Below, in pieces: positions 19,506 to 28,421 of a DNA stretch of 64,000 nt. Location of the stretch: contig NZ_VLLI01000006.1 of NCBI RefSeq assembly GCF_007830615.1, forward strand, positions 186,001 to 250,000. The letters are read 5' to 3'. Source of the DNA: Mucilaginibacter frigoritolerans (GTDB taxonomy: Bacteria; Bacteroidota; Bacteroidia; Sphingobacteriales; Sphingobacteriaceae). The position numbers were made by a program, and so were the translations under genes. Numbering within the stretch: position 1 is the stretch's first letter; each line of letters begins with the position of its first letter. A model generated the notes under the pieces. It was given only the letters and a program-made list of their open reading frames with translations. It did no database searches and had not been told where the DNA came from.

Positions 19506-19919
19506 ATGATACGACCACGCTTTAATAAGGTACTATTGGTTGCCCCAGATGTTTTCCCTAATCAGTTATTAACTGATTATAACCATGTAGAACATGTATC
19601 CAGTGTAAAAAGTATTTTCCCTTCTATTTATGCTTTGGCACCTGAACTTATTATTTTAGATTTTGACTTTATGGGTAATGACATTGAAAAAGTGTTGCGC
19701 CGCATTAAGGTTAACAGGTTTTACGACAGGATAAAAATTCATTGCTACAAAAGCCAGCCCAACGATAAAATCGACGATCTATTAAAAACACTTGGTGTTG
19801 ATCAATTTATCTACAGCGAAGACCTAAAAAGCGATAAAAAAGGCAAAAGTACCATGAGTTCTGTTAACGCAATATTTGATGCCTCTTTATTAAAGTGGAC
19901 AAGCAGCGTTGCTAATTAA
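19506..19919 (+). CDS. Stand-alone receiver-like protein, divergent
   Basis: The 137-residue protein has an alternating strand/helix pattern like a CheY receiver: KVLLVAPDVF at strand 1, ELIILDFDFMGNDIEKVLRRIK at strand 3 with an aspartate in the right place, and KIHCYKSQPND then VDQFIYSEDL. The usual acidic pair after strand 1 is only one aspartate (APD), and the conserved lysine-proline late in the domain is missing. I read it as a degenerate or specialised receiver; a functional role is not known. Its last 4 bp overlap the end of serS (convergent). Confidence 0.55.
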   Translation: MIRPRFNKVLLVAPDVFPNQLLTDYNHVEHVSSVKSIFPSIYALAPELIILDFDFMGNDIEKVLRRIKVNRFYDRIKIHCYKSQPNDKIDDLLKTLGVDQFIYSEDLKSDKKGKSTMSSVNAIFDASLLKWTSSVAN

Positions 19920-21187
19920 TCTATCCACTCAAACTTTGTATAAGGCACTAATACTTCAGGTATCTTAATTCCTTTTTCTGTCTGGTTGTTCTCCAGCAAA
20001 GTAGCTACTATACGCGGTAAAGCCAATGCGCTTCCATTTAAGGTATGTGCTAATTGTGTTTTACCTTCCGCATTTCTGAAACGCAGCTTAAGCCTATTAC
20101 TCTGAAAAGTTTCAAAATTTGATACTGATGATACCTCTAGCCAGCGTTGCTGAGCAGCACTCCAGGTTTCCATATCATAAGTAAGCGCAGAGCCAAAACC
20201 CATATCCCCCCCACATAAACGCAATACACGGTAAGGCAAACCAAGCTTTTGCAGTAGGCCCTGCACGTGGGTGCTCATTTGTTCAAGCGTTTCGTATGAA
20301 TTATCGGGATGTGCAATCTGTACAATTTCCACTTTATCAAACTGGTGCAAACGGTTTAAACCGCGTACATGGGCACCATAAGATCCGGCTTCGCGGCGGA
20401 AACATGGCGTATGGGCGCAATTTTTAACTGGCAGCTCATCGGCACGCAAAATCACGTCGCGGTATAAATTGGTAACAGGTACTTCAGCAGTTGGGATCAG
20501 GTATAAATTATCTATACCAACAAAGTACATCTGTCCTTCTTTATCAGGCAGCTGTGAGGTACCGAATCCAGAAGCTTCATTAACCATTAACGGAACGCTT
20601 ACTTCGCTATAGCCTGCCTTTTCAGCCTCATCAATAAAAAAGTTAATCAGCGCCCTTTGTAGCTTGGCACCTTTATTTTTATAAACCGGGAAACCGGCGC
20701 CAGTAATTTTAACACCCAATTCAAAATCAATCAGGTTATATTTTGCAGCCAGTTCCCAATGTGGTATTGCGCTTTCGGGCAGCACAGGTTTTGCACCGTT
20801 TTCCAATACCACCTCATTATCCTCTGGCGTTAAGCCTTTAGGCACTGAACTATGCGGTAAGTTAGGCAGTAATACCAATTTTTGATATAGCTCTTCCTCA
20901 ACTAATGTTAGTTGTTCGCCCAAAGCCTGTACTTCACTTTTCCATGCGCCGGTATTTGCTTTTAAGGCTTCAGCATCTTCTTTTTTGCCCGCACGCATCA
21001 GTTCACCAATCTGCTTGGCAGCTGCATTAGCCTGTGCCGAAACACTATCCATCTGGGTTTGGGTTAAACGGCGTTTTTCATCTAATTGAATTATTTCATC
21101 AACCAATTCGGGCTGTTTGAAATTTTTCACAGCCAAACGTTCTAAAACTTGTTCCCTGTTATCGCGGATATAACTAACTTGCAGCAT
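19916..21187 (-). CDS. serS: Seryl-tRNA synthetase
   Basis: The 423-residue protein has the N-terminal tRNA-binding coiled coil (residues ~30-110) and the class II catalytic core with motif 2 FRREAGSYGAHVRGLNRLHQ and motif 3 NGSALALPRIVATLLENNQ. It charges tRNA-Ser (and tRNA-Sec where present) with serine. Full length for the family. Its promoter has a perfect TATCTTTG close to the start. It converges with the receiver-like gene and is divergent from rsmI. Confidence 0.97.
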   Translation of the reverse strand: MLQVSYIRDNREQVLERLAVKNFKQPELVDEIIQLDEKRRLTQTQMDSVSAQANAAAKQIGELMRAGKKEDAEALKANTGAWKSEVQALGEQLTLVEEELYQKLVLLPNLPHSSVPKGLTPEDNEVVLENGAKPVLPESAIPHWELAAKYNLIDFELGVKITGAGFPVYKNKGAKLQRALINFFIDEAEKAGYSEVSVPLMVNEASGFGTSQLPDKEGQMYFVGIDNLYLIPTAEVPVTNLYRDVILRADELPVKNCAHTPCFRREAGSYGAHVRGLNRLHQFDKVEIVQIAHPDNSYETLEQMSTHVQGLLQKLGLPYRVLRLCGGDMGFGSALTYDMETWSAAQQRWLEVSSVSNFETFQSNRLKLRFRNAEGKTQLAHTLNGSALALPRIVATLLENNQTEKGIKIPEVLVPYTKFEWID

Positions 21188-21203
21188 TGATTTTATTTTT
21201 ACG

Positions 21204-21211
21204 CAAAGATA
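21204..21211 (-). promoter_or_regulatory. Probable -7 promoter element for serS
   Basis: Minus-strand TATCTTTG (21211-21204) is a perfect TAnnTTTG match 16 bp before the serS ATG, implying a very short leader. A matching TTTG upstream is not evident. Confidence 0.45.
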
Positions 21212-21217
21212 TAATTA

Positions 21218-21309
21218 GTTCATAGTTGATGGTTCATTGTTCATAGAAAGATTTGTGAAATTTTGCACCCAACTTAATACTATGAACCATGAACTATTAT
21301 CCATGAACC
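21218..21309. repeat. Imperfect inverted repeat of GTTCATAG/CTATGAAC units between serS and rsmI
   Basis: The left arm (21218-21246) has GTTCATAGTTGATGG and the right arm (21280-21309) has CTATGAACCATGAAC. The same kind of unit is found at 51041-51077, 57454-57471 and (as ATGGACCATGG) 60499-60531. Confidence 0.55.
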
Positions 21310-21316
21310 CAAACAC

Positions 21317-21994
21317 ATGAGCACAACAGGTAAATTATATTTAGTTCCTACACCTATAGGTAACCTGGAAGATATGACCTTCAGGGCCATCCGCATATTA
21401 AAGGAGGCCGACCTGATACTGGCAGAAGATACCCGCACCTCGGCACCTATGCTGAAGCATTTTGATATTCATCAAAAGGTATTTTCGCATCATCAGCACA
21501 ATGAGCATCAGTCATCCAATGAAATTATTCGTTTTTTAAAAGAAGGAAAAAATATCGCACTAATATCTGATGCTGGTACACCTGCTATTTCTGATCCGGG
21601 GTTTTATTTGGTTAGAGAGGCTTTGAAAAATGAAATTGCAGTAGAATGTCTCCCAGGTGCAACAGCTTTTGTGCCCGCTTTGGTTAATTCGGGTTTCCCT
21701 ACAGATCGTTTTTGCTTTGAAGGTTTTTTACCCCTGAAAAAGGGACGCCAAACCCGTTACAAAACGCTGGCAACAGAAGATCGTACCATTATATTGTATG
21801 AATCGCCGCATCGGATATTGAAAACATTGGAGGAAATGGCGCTTTATTTTGGCGAAGAAAGGCAGATCTCCGTGTCGCGCGAACTCACCAAAATGTTTGA
21901 AGAAACTGTACGAGGCACCGTTACCGAAGTAAAATTCTATTTCGAAACGCACCCGCTAAAAGGAGAGTTTGTAATATGTGTTGCGGGTAAATAG
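21317..21994 (+). CDS. rsmI: 16S rRNA 2'-O-methyltransferase RsmI (cytidine 1402)
   Basis: The 225-residue SAM-dependent enzyme has the tetrapyrrole-methylase fold with RsmI signatures: LVPTPIGNLEDMT at the N-terminus, LAEDTR, ISDAGTPAISDPG, and LPGATAFVPALVNSG. RsmI methylates the ribose of C1402 in the 30S decoding centre. It ends 22 bp before the lipoprotein gene at 22017, so the two may share a transcript. Confidence 0.95.
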   Translation: MSTTGKLYLVPTPIGNLEDMTFRAIRILKEADLILAEDTRTSAPMLKHFDIHQKVFSHHQHNEHQSSNEIIRFLKEGKNIALISDAGTPAISDPGFYLVREALKNEIAVECLPGATAFVPALVNSGFPTDRFCFEGFLPLKKGRQTRYKTLATEDRTIILYESPHRILKTLEEMALYFGEERQISVSRELTKMFEETVRGTVTEVKFYFETHPLKGEFVICVAGK

Positions 21995-22016
21995 TTCTGT
22001 CAAATCCAGATCTTCA

Positions 22017-23042
22017 ATGAGCTATCGTAGTTTTCTTTATATCGGGATATTATTTTGGACATGTCTTGTAATAAGCTGCAAAAAGAAAAAAAACGTAACC
22101 ACCGCATTTTATTACTGGAAAAGCAATTTCAACCTCAACGTTCAACAAGGTGACATCCTAAAACAGACGGCTCACAATACTTTATATCTCCGTTTTTTTG
22201 ATGTAAGCTGGAACGATCACTATCACAACGCCTTCCCGAATGCTATAGTCAATTTCAGCCAGCAGACTAATGGCTTGCAAATAACGCCCGTTATATTTGT
22301 CACTAATAAAACTTTTGAAAACATCAGATCCGAAGCCATTGACAGTCTGGCTATACACTGCAATGCGCTGGTTAACCACATCGCACAAAAACAAAAAATC
22401 AATTATAAAAATATCCAAATTGATTGCGATTGGACACTAAGTACACGCGACAAATATTTTAGTTTCTTAAAATCCTTTAAGAAAATCAATCAGCACTTTT
22501 TGGAAGCTACTATACGCCTTCACCAGGTAAAATACAAAGAGACTACTGGTATTCCGCCCATTGATAAAGGCATACTGATGTTTTATAACATGGGTAAGGT
22601 AAATGCTAACCTGCAGCAACCCAATTCCATTTATAATAATGCTGATGCCCAGAAGTACATCTCTTATATTCCCCAATATCCGCTTCAGCTTGATGTTGCC
22701 TTAGCACTGTTTTCCTGGTCTGTGCAGATCCGCGATGGGAAAGTGATCCAGATTTATGGCAATATTGGCGAAAAGGAGTTGAGCAATCCCATCAACTTTA
22801 AACAAAGTGGCAATGCCTATTGTGCCAAAAAAAGTTTCTTTTTAAACGGCATTTATATAAAAGAAAATGATAATTTTAAGTTAGAGAAAATAGATTTAAA
22901 CATGTTGACAATGGCTGTTAAACAATTGATTCCCTATCTTCCTCCGCAAAAAAACAGAACCATCATTTATTATGAATTGGCTAATCTTAACCTATCAAAA
23001 TTTAACACGCAAACCCTCAGCCAAATTTCTGCTGATTTTTAG
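22017..23042 (+). CDS. Uncharacterised lipoprotein
   Basis: I choose ATG 22017, which opens a lipoprotein signal (SYRSFLYIGILFWTCLVISC, Cys in VISCKK); a longer frame from 21978 would overlap rsmI and put 13 charged residues first. The 341-residue protein has NIQIDCDWTLSTRDKYFSF and EATIRLHQVKY, a pattern that recalls barrel-like DUF3142 proteins, and a late ILMFYNMG. I do not assign a function. Its 3' end overlaps the next gene by 71 bp in another frame, which suggests translational coupling of two envelope lipoproteins. Confidence 0.7.
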   Translation: MSYRSFLYIGILFWTCLVISCKKKKNVTTAFYYWKSNFNLNVQQGDILKQTAHNTLYLRFFDVSWNDHYHNAFPNAIVNFSQQTNGLQITPVIFVTNKTFENIRSEAIDSLAIHCNALVNHIAQKQKINYKNIQIDCDWTLSTRDKYFSFLKSFKKINQHFLEATIRLHQVKYKETTGIPPIDKGILMFYNMGKVNANLQQPNSIYNNADAQKYISYIPQYPLQLDVALALFSWSVQIRDGKVIQIYGNIGEKELSNPINFKQSGNAYCAKKSFFLNGIYIKENDNFKLEKIDLNMLTMAVKQLIPYLPPQKNRTIIYYELANLNLSKFNTQTLSQISADF

Positions 23043-25245
23043 CTTTTGCACATTGGCCATTGCCGGCATAGTTTGGGCATGTGCCGATGGCGGAGAAGAA
23101 AATTTTTCTATGTTTAGTCCGGAAGCATTTGTGGCCAAAGATTATACCCCGTTTTTTTATGATAGTAACTATTGGTACTACGGCCAAAGTGTTGAGATTG
23201 ATGACAATAACAACCGCTTTAACGATCAGGTAATTAATGAATGGGACAGCTATTTAAATCATCAGTTAAACAAACCCACACTCCGATACCTTTTATTAAA
23301 GGCAAGCCCAAAAGGCATCGATTCTGTGAGTAATTATATAAATGGTAAAATATCCAAACTAAAGCCTGATTCTATCCAGGTAAACATGTCCAAACTGGAT
23401 AAAGCCAAATTCAACAACCTGTACGGTTACCTAAAGCTTGCTAAGGAGTGCGAAAAATTTGCGGTTATTGCACCATATGGTTGGTACGACACACCTCCGC
23501 CCCTGCCGCCCGTATCTGCAAAGTTGGAAGGCTCGTTATCATCCGCCTTTAACAAATCAAAGGATCCCTTTATTAAACAACGACTTTGGTTTCAGCTAGT
23601 GCGTTACTATTTTTTTAATGATGATACCACAAAAAGTAAAACAGGGGCCATAGATAATAAAGCTGATATTTTAGTCTGGTTTAATAACTATAAAGGCACC
23701 TTCCCGCAAAACCTTACCTATTACAGGGCAATGGGATATGTGGCAGGCTATTATCGTCGTAAGGGTAATTATGCGCTTTCTAATTATTTGTACAGCCGAT
23801 GTTATGATTACAGTTACGAATTAAAAATCCCCAGCAAGTTTAGTTTCCATGCACAACAGGATGCTGACTGGCAAGCAACATTAAAGCTCGCCAAAAATAA
23901 TCAGGAAAAAATCACCCTCTGGCATATGCTGGGGATGGAATACGATCCGGTAAGAGCCATTAAAGAAATAGCTGCTTTAGATCCAAAATCCGACAAAATG
24001 GATTTACTGCTTAGCCGGATTATCAACATGAGTGAGGGTGAAGGCGAAAGCGATTACTCTGGAAAAATTGCCGACACTGCCCAGCAAGCCATAAAAAAGG
24101 CCGAGGCCCGTGAAGTGAATTTAGTTGATTCGATAGCATTAAAAAACAATACCACCAAACCCTATTACTGGAACCTGGCGGCAGGCTATCTGAATTACAT
24201 TTATAAGGATTACAAAAAAGCAGGTAAGTTTTATGATATGGCAAAGAAACAATTGCCTGTAAACGACAAATTAATTACTGCCCAATACAAGCTGCTTACC
24301 ATACTTTTAAATATTGATGAGTTGCAGCGCATCGATCCAAAAATAGAAGCTAAAATAACAGAACCTTTAGCCTGGCTGGCCAACCTGCGGGATGGAAAAG
24401 AACATATTACCAGCCTACGCTTTGATCCCGCTTTAGGAATATGCGCCAACCACATCGCCCAAATTTATAAAAAACAAGGCGATTGGCTCAAAGCCAACTG
24501 CTTTAAAGATTCTATAGCTTTTTATACTGATAGCAGCCATGTGCAAAAGCTTACAGACTTAATGACCAAGTCACAGAAAAGTGCCTTTGAAATCACCATG
24601 CTCAAGTATTATCCGCATACGCTGGATGAATTGTATTATTCCCAGGCCACTGTACTCACCTATAAAGAGAATATAGATAAGGCAATAGAAAAAATGAGTT
24701 TGGTGAAGACGATGAATCCTGATACGCTGGCAGGCAACCCATTCAACAGTCGGCTAAATGATTGCCATGATTGTGATCATGCGGCGCATCAGAAACAAAA
24801 ATTCAGTCCACTTACCTTTTTAAAAACAATGAAGGGCATAAAAACTGATTTAAGAGCGGGTAAAGATAAATTCAGAAATGCATGGCTATTAGCTAATGCT
24901 TATTACAATATTACTTATTATGGCAATGCACGTTTGTTTTACCAATCCTCATTAATCGGCGTTGATATTACGGACCAAAGCATTACTAAAAAATATTATC
25001 TGCTGGCGTTGGCCAATGCACAAACCAACGAACAAAGGGCCCGCTGTACCTTTATGGCCGCCAAGTGCGAACGCAACGAATATTATAACAGCACTGATAA
25101 TAACAATCAGGGAGCTGACGAAGCGACCTTGCCTCCGCCTGGAAAATACTTTGCCGATTTAAAAAATCATTACAGCAATACTAAATACTACCAGGAAGTG
25201 TTACAGGAATGCGGCTACTTTAAAAAGTTTGTAACAGAAAAATAG
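22972..25245 (+). CDS. Large uncharacterised lipoprotein, helical-repeat-like
   Basis: The 757-residue product starts within the preceding gene. Residues 1-37 form a lipoprotein signal ending AIAGIVWACADGG. The rest is rich in short helices with Tyr, Asn and Lys (for example WNLAAGYLNYIYKDYKKAGKFYDMAKKQ), like TPR/SEL-type repeats, and NRYYFF-type segments. ATG 22972 is the only start before the signal. No enzyme motif found. With the upstream lipoprotein it forms a conserved-looking pair; the role is unknown, possibly an envelope assembly. Confidence 0.7.
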   Translation: MNWLILTYQNLTRKPSAKFLLIFSFCTLAIAGIVWACADGGEENFSMFSPEAFVAKDYTPFFYDSNYWYYGQSVEIDDNNNRFNDQVINEWDSYLNHQLNKPTLRYLLLKASPKGIDSVSNYINGKISKLKPDSIQVNMSKLDKAKFNNLYGYLKLAKECEKFAVIAPYGWYDTPPPLPPVSAKLEGSLSSAFNKSKDPFIKQRLWFQLVRYYFFNDDTTKSKTGAIDNKADILVWFNNYKGTFPQNLTYYRAMGYVAGYYRRKGNYALSNYLYSRCYDYSYELKIPSKFSFHAQQDADWQATLKLAKNNQEKITLWHMLGMEYDPVRAIKEIAALDPKSDKMDLLLSRIINMSEGEGESDYSGKIADTAQQAIKKAEAREVNLVDSIALKNNTTKPYYWNLAAGYLNYIYKDYKKAGKFYDMAKKQLPVNDKLITAQYKLLTILLNIDELQRIDPKIEAKITEPLAWLANLRDGKEHITSLRFDPALGICANHIAQIYKKQGDWLKANCFKDSIAFYTDSSHVQKLTDLMTKSQKSAFEITMLKYYPHTLDELYYSQATVLTYKENIDKAIEKMSLVKTMNPDTLAGNPFNSRLNDCHDCDHAAHQKQKFSPLTFLKTMKGIKTDLRAGKDKFRNAWLLANAYYNITYYGNARLFYQSSLIGVDITDQSITKKYYLLALANAQTNEQRARCTFMAAKCERNEYYNSTDNNNQGADEATLPPPGKYFADLKNHYSNTKYYQEVLQECGYFKKFVTEK

Positions 25246-25318
25246 CTGAATCAATTAATATCACAAAAGTTTACAAACCACGGGAATTAATACCTTTACG
25301 CCTGAAAAATTAGTTTAA

Positions 25319-26926
25319 ATGAAAAGAAATATCCTGCTGTCCGTTTTTTCTGGTTTACTGCTTTGGATAGCCTGGCCCCCTACACATTACACTACCTTTT
25401 TATTACTTGTTGGTTTTGTGCCGATGCTGCTCGCGTTGGAAAACATTATCCATTCAAATTATACTAAAAAGGGCAAAAAAATATTCGGCACTGCTTTTCT
25501 TGGATTTTTTATCTGGAATACGCTATCCATTTTTTGGGTGTATAATGCACTCAAAATGGTGGGCGAAGTAGTGGCTTTACCCATCTCTTTAATTCCTTAT
25601 TCACTGGGACCATTGTTAATGGCCACGGCCTGTTGGTTATATTACCGCCTAAGGCTGGTCACCAACCGTGGCTTTAGCTTGTTTGGCCTGGTTTGTTTTT
25701 GGATAGCATACGAATACCTCCACCAAAGCTGGGACCTCGCCTTCCCCTGGATGACCTTAGGGAATGGTTTTGCAACCACCCATCAATGGGTGCAGTGGTA
25801 TGAGTATACCGGTGTTTATGGTGGTACGGTTTGGATCTGGATTTTAAATATCCTGCTGTTTTTGATTTATGCAGGCTTAAAAGAGACCGCTAATAAAAAA
25901 TTAAGATTAAAATTGATATCGGCCTTTGTTATTGCACTGTTGCTTCCCCTCAGTTTTTCATTATACCGCTATTATAGCTATCAGGAGCAACCCAACCCGT
26001 CAAACATTGTAATAGCACAGCCTAATATTGATCCTTACGCTAAAGAAACCAGTATCTCTACTCTACAGCAAGTAAGCATACTTACCCGTATTTCCGATTC
26101 ATTGGGTCAGCACAATACCGAGTTTTTTTTATGGCCGGAAACAGCCATCCCGGAAGCCGTGAACGAAGAAACCGTTCGCAATAATCCATATTATCAGCAG
26201 GCACAACACTTTTTAAGCAAATACAAAAACGGCAACATTATAACCGGGGCCGAAACTTTTAAAATTTACAATAACAGGGCAACCTCCACTGCAAGCCCAT
26301 ATGGTGATGGCGGCGGTCAATATTATGATGCTTTTAATGCAGCTATGAATATTGAGAACTCTGCCGAGGTACAGTTTTACCATAAATCAAAACTGGTTCC
26401 GGGAGCAGAGTCGCTGCCATTTGGTAATGCCTTATCGTTTTTAAAACCAGCCTTTGAGCATTTGGGTGGAGCAACCGGAAGTTATGGTAGTCAGCCTGAG
26501 CCGGGGGTATTTTATTCTCAAAGCGGCATTGGTATAACGCCTGCCATTTGTTATGAATCTATCTGGGGCGAGTGGATTGCCAAATCAGTAAAAAAGGGTT
26601 CGCAGTTTATCGCCATTATTACCAATGATGGTTGGTGGGAAGACACTCCTGGTAAAGACCAGCATTTGGACTATGCAAAACTACGCGCCATTGAAACGCG
26701 CAGATGGGTATGTCGTTCAGCGAATACCGGTATCTCGGCATTTATTAACCAGCGGGGTGATATTGTTCAGCAAACCAAGTGGTGGGTTAAAACTGCTATT
26801 AAACAAGACATCAACCTCAATTCTGACATTACCTTTTATGTACAGTACGGCGACTATATTGCCAAGGCTGGAAGTTTACTGGCCCTAATAGGTATAGGAT
26901 TTATTGTTGTAAAAAGATTTATTTAA
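25319..26926 (+). CDS. lnt: Apolipoprotein N-acyltransferase Lnt
   Basis: The 535-residue protein has about six N-terminal membrane segments followed by a nitrilase-like domain with the catalytic triad Glu274 (WPETAIPE), Lys356 (YHKSKLVPG) and Cys411 (PAICYESIWGE). Lnt adds the third acyl chain to the N-terminal cysteine of lipoproteins at the inner membrane. A lipoprotein-rich neighbourhood fits this. A possible promoter (TACCTTTA at 25291-25298) precedes it. Confidence 0.95.
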   Translation: MKRNILLSVFSGLLLWIAWPPTHYTTFLLLVGFVPMLLALENIIHSNYTKKGKKIFGTAFLGFFIWNTLSIFWVYNALKMVGEVVALPISLIPYSLGPLLMATACWLYYRLRLVTNRGFSLFGLVCFWIAYEYLHQSWDLAFPWMTLGNGFATTHQWVQWYEYTGVYGGTVWIWILNILLFLIYAGLKETANKKLRLKLISAFVIALLLPLSFSLYRYYSYQEQPNPSNIVIAQPNIDPYAKETSISTLQQVSILTRISDSLGQHNTEFFLWPETAIPEAVNEETVRNNPYYQQAQHFLSKYKNGNIITGAETFKIYNNRATSTASPYGDGGGQYYDAFNAAMNIENSAEVQFYHKSKLVPGAESLPFGNALSFLKPAFEHLGGATGSYGSQPEPGVFYSQSGIGITPAICYESIWGEWIAKSVKKGSQFIAIITNDGWWEDTPGKDQHLDYAKLRAIETRRWVCRSANTGISAFINQRGDIVQQTKWWVKTAIKQDINLNSDITFYVQYGDYIAKAGSLLALIGIGFIVVKRFI

Positions 26927-26940
26927 ACCAGATTTAAGCA

Positions 26941-26974
26941 AACTCCGAAATCGAACTTCCGCAATCCGAAATCA
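26941..26974 (+). repeat. AATCCGAAATC-type repeat touching the NAGK-like gene stop
   Basis: Contains CTCCGAAATCGAAC and AATCCGAAATC. It spans the lnt/kinase gap and its end coincides with the kinase stop codon (26972-26974). Confidence 0.55.
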
Positions 26975-27823
26975 GATGTCTCTGCTTACAATAAAATCAA
27001 GCAGATCATGAATGGGTTGTCTGATTATTTTGCCTATGTGTATGCCGTGTTCTTTGCAAACAGCTTTTAATTCATCGGCAAAAACGTAGGCTATTGATCC
27101 TACAAAGTGACATTTATATTCGCGGTATTTAGGATACCACATAATATTGGTTTCAATAAACTCCAGCATGCCTTTTCTCAATAAATCCTGGGCGTAAGCT
27201 GTTTCGCGTATGGTATACAAAAACTTGCTGAACGATGCCAGGTAAGAGTTGGCATTGGGCATTTGGTACACGTTTTTAATAACTTTTTCTTTATCCAGTT
27301 GATATAAATTATCAAACTTCACACTTATTTCGCCGGGCATAATACCATACAAAAAGTCGGTTACCAAGGCTTTCCCAAACCAGGTTCCGCCGCCTTCATC
27401 GCCCAAAACAAAACCCAGACCGTGCTGACCTGAGTGGATATCTTCACCATCAAAATAGGAGATATTTGAACCTGTACCCAATACACAACAAAAGCCTTTA
27501 TGGTGCCCGCAGGTAGCATAGGCGCAACCCAACAAATCGCTATCAACGCTGATGTATGATTTGGTAAACAACACACTCAATGCATTTGATACAATCTCAT
27601 GCCTGTCCGGGCTTGAGCATCCGGCGCCAAAAAAGTATATTTCTGTAACATCAGGGGCAAAAGCAATCATATCCGCAGCTTCTGTCTGCAGTATTTTTAC
27701 AATCTCTTTTTCTGTTAAAAAGTAAGGATTTAGCCCCCCGGTTCTGAATTGCCGTGTTTCGCCGTCAGAAAGCTTAAGCAACCAGTCTGTTTTTGTTGAG
27801 CCGCTATCAGCAACTAAAATCAT
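26972..27823 (-). CDS. N-acetylglucosamine kinase-like protein (BadF/BadG/BcrA/BcrD ATPase family)
   Basis: The start ATG 27823 overlaps the upstream response-regulator stop as ATGA; a TTG at 27829 is less likely. The 283-residue product has the ASKHA sugar-kinase patterns: phosphate loop VADSGSTKTDWLL, GTGSNISYFDG and GDEGGGTWFGKALV. It fits the eukaryote-like GlcNAc kinase branch and would phosphorylate GlcNAc or a related amino sugar from cell-wall recycling. The exact sugar is inferred from the family. Confidence 0.8.
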   Translation of the reverse strand: MILVADSGSTKTDWLLKLSDGETRQFRTGGLNPYFLTEKEIVKILQTEAADMIAFAPDVTEIYFFGAGCSSPDRHEIVSNALSVLFTKSYISVDSDLLGCAYATCGHHKGFCCVLGTGSNISYFDGEDIHSGQHGLGFVLGDEGGGTWFGKALVTDFLYGIMPGEISVKFDNLYQLDKEKVIKNVYQMPNANSYLASFSKFLYTIRETAYAQDLLRKGMLEFIETNIMWYPKYREYKCHFVGSIAYVFADELKAVCKEHGIHIGKIIRQPIHDLLDFIVSRDI

Positions 27824-28200
27824 GGACAAAGTTCTTCGAGTGCTTTTTGCGTTAGCGGTTTATGAATAAACTGGGTGATGTATTTATTATCGGTTGATTT
27901 ACGCATATCCAAAGGATCGAGTGAGGAGGAAAGCATAAAAATTTTGATGGCCGTTTTATCAATGTCTATTTTATCATACTCATCCAAAAACTCAAACCCC
28001 CCCATCAAAGGCATACGCACATCCAGAAAAATCACATCGGGTTTTACGCTACCGTCGCGTAATGAATTAATAGCATCAGTTGCTGAGCGCACAACAATTA
28101 TTTCTTCAACAAAGTTGCTGCCTTCCAAAATCTTACGCGTGACAAAATTATCTATGTAATTGTCATCAATAAGCAAGCATGTTTTAAAGCGTGAGGCCAT
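27820..28200 (-). CDS. Single-domain response regulator
   Basis: The 126-residue receiver has LLIDDNYIDNFVTRKIL, the phospho-accepting aspartate in VIFLDVRMPLMGGFEFL, the MLSSS threonine/serine site and the FIHKPLT lysine. No DNA-binding domain follows, so it is CheY-like. I take ATG 28200 over TTG 28209. It is translationally coupled to the sugar-kinase gene (4-bp overlap), which is unusual for a stand-alone regulator. Confidence 0.88.
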   Translation of the reverse strand: MASRFKTCLLIDDNYIDNFVTRKILEGSNFVEEIIVVRSATDAINSLRDGSVKPDVIFLDVRMPLMGGFEFLDEYDKIDIDKTAIKIFMLSSSLDPLDMRKSTDNKYITQFIHKPLTQKALEELCP

Positions 28201-28385
28201 TGAGTTCAAAAATAGCGTTTTAAACCAATTTAAAAAATATACTATCTAAAATTAATTTGTGTTTTTGTTTATCATAATGTTAAGCTTACAGTATCAAGCA
28301 TTTTACACGTGCCATTATCGGCCCGCATAAATAAAAAATTATAAATTGCAGTTTAAACATCCTTTAGCATCCACTAAAAGCATTA

Positions 28386-28416
28386 TTTGGTAAATAAATT
28401 TATTTAATACTATTTG
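28386..28416 (+). promoter_or_regulatory. Candidate promoter for the M61 gene, possibly giving a leaderless transcript
   Basis: TTTG at 28386-28389, 19 bp, then ACTATTTG at 28409-28416 (one base off TAnnTTTG). The predicted start of transcription falls at or next to the ATG 28422. Confidence 0.35.
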
Positions 28417-28421
28417 CATCA

